From UMGS1498 sp900552335 (GTDB lineage Bacteria; Bacillota_I; Bacilli_A; RF39; UBA660): DNA of 22,579 bases. Under the pieces are notes generated by a model, which saw only the letters and a program-made list of their open reading frames with translations, did no database searches and had not been told where the DNA came from. The stretch spans positions 1 through 22,579 of the forward strand of contig CABSFU010000017.1 of NCBI GenBank assembly GCA_902477075.1, given 5' to 3'. The position numbers were made by a program, and so were the translations under genes. This document shows, one piece after another, positions 22,134-22,579 of the stretch (its first letter is position 1; the number at the start of each line of letters is the position of its first letter).

Positions 22134-22579
22134 ATGAAAAAAGGATTTACATTAATTGAATTATTAGCTGTGATAGTAATATTATCCGTGATTACCTTAA
22201 TTACAGTACCAATGATAACAAATGTAATAGAAGAAAGTAAAAAGAAAGCACTAGCGTCTAGTGTACAAGGTTTAGTCGAATCCGCAAATTTGTATGCAAT
22301 AGAAAAAGATGGAGTCTATGAATTTTTATTTGATGAAGAACACAAAGGAAGTACAAAAAAAGGAGAAAGTCTAGATTATAGAGGAACCATAGATGGAGAA
22401 GGAAAACTCTATTTAGATAAAGAAGGAAATGTAAGTGTTTGTATCTCAAATGATAATTATTATGTATATAAAAACTATAATAGTGGAATTATCGTAGGAG
22501 AGAGAAAAACTGGAAATTGTATCATAGGATTTGATGCTTTAACAAATAAATATGTAGCAATGTTAGATAATGGAACAGG
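22134..22579 (+). CDS. Type IV prepilin-like protein (3' truncated by window edge)
   Basis: This is a secreted pilin or pseudopilin with 148 codons visible. The N-terminus MKKGFTLIELLAVIVILSVITLIT is a textbook class III signal: prepilin peptidase cuts after Gly4, Phe5 becomes the methylated first residue, and Glu9 is the conserved Glu+5. The hydrophobic helix runs to about residue 28, continuing as an amphipathic helix (NVIEESKKKALASSVQGLVE). The globular part has two Cys (VCISNDN near 103 and GNCII near 128) that could bridge. The start is supported by AAGGAAGGATG. The last 66 bases equal the window's first 66, whose gene carries a tail-fibre-like C-terminus, so this gene may end similarly. 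Members of this class build type IV, competence or adhesion pili. comEA/comEC are in the window, but no pilus assembly ATPase is. Confidence 0.88.
   Translation, partial: MKKGFTLIELLAVIVILSVITLITVPMITNVIEESKKKALASSVQGLVESANLYAIEKDGVYEFLFDEEHKGSTKKGESLDYRGTIDGEGKLYLDKEGNVSVCISNDNYYVYKNYNSGIIVGERKTGNCIIGFDALTNKYVAMLDNGT
22514..22579 (+). repeat. Edge repeat, copy B (pilin-family module)
   Basis: This is the partner of bases 1-66, with 65 of 66 bases identical. It lies inside the prepilin gene that begins at 22134 and encodes NCIIGFDALTNKYVAMLDNG. Confidence 0.9.

Noticed and set aside
1..22579. Window as a circular molecule with overlapping ends
   Set aside because: The end repeat has a mismatch, the following protein sequence cannot be checked, and the content is ordinary chromosome. 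Two paralogous genes explain it better.

Overview
The window is AT-rich, and every convincing gene lies on the + strand. Low-GC Firmicutes character is shown by a T-box leader on serS, GGAGG-type ribosome binding sites, TTGACA/TATAAT promoters, and a full set of Bacillota housekeeping genes (ftsK/spoIIIE, comEA-comEC, serS, deoD-add, miaB, prfA-prmC). The best guess is an uncultured gut-type member of the Bacilli/Erysipelotrichia-Mollicutes side of the phylum. That lineage is inferred from composition and gene content only. The standard genetic code fits, since TGG encodes Trp and TGA ends genes.

Layout. (1) 1-457 is the 3' part of a gene whose first 66 bases match, with one synonymous mismatch, the last 66 bases of the window. 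The gene at the far end (from 22134) starts as a textbook type IV prepilin. The gene at the near end finishes as a coiled coil plus a phage-tail-fibre-like tip. Together they suggest a family with a conserved pilin module and variable C-terminal adhesin ends. (2) 550-743 encodes a compact small RNA with its own promoter, closing stem, apparent H-type pseudoknot and terminator. ftsK follows. (3) 2997-3201 is a small transcript with an operator-like inverted repeat and a 4-codon ORF. comEA and comEC, the DNA-uptake genes, follow. (4) 5830-9561 is an accessory island. It holds a decayed dinD, an unknown P-loop gene, a second copy of the 3' end of comEC (501 bp identical, then abruptly diverged), a YhcG/DUF1016-type PDDEXK nuclease and an HExxH metallopeptidase. 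(5) 9804-10497 carries a coiled-coil membrane protein of unknown function. (6) 10505-11980 is serS behind a T-box. (7) 12016-13544 is a transglutaminase-like protein with a palindromic operator-like promoter. (8) 13661-15360 holds deoD and add (purine nucleoside salvage). (9) 15369-16709 is a membrane family 2 glycosyltransferase. (10) 16735-20829 is the translation-linked run miaB, prfA, a DUF3419/BtaA-like methyltransferase-fold gene, and prmC. (11) 20881-21892 is a frameshifted YrbG-type Na+/Ca2+ exchanger. (12) 21913-22579 is a prepilin gene with a ten-G tract built into a terminator-like hairpin in its leader.

How it works together. The core is ordinary chromosome. The most unusual parts are the pilin family at both edges, with a possible phase-variable attenuator; the island that carries a partly gene-converted comEC end; and two apparently undescribed small RNAs upstream of ftsK and comEA. 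No CRISPR array, tRNA, rRNA, transposase or integrase was seen.
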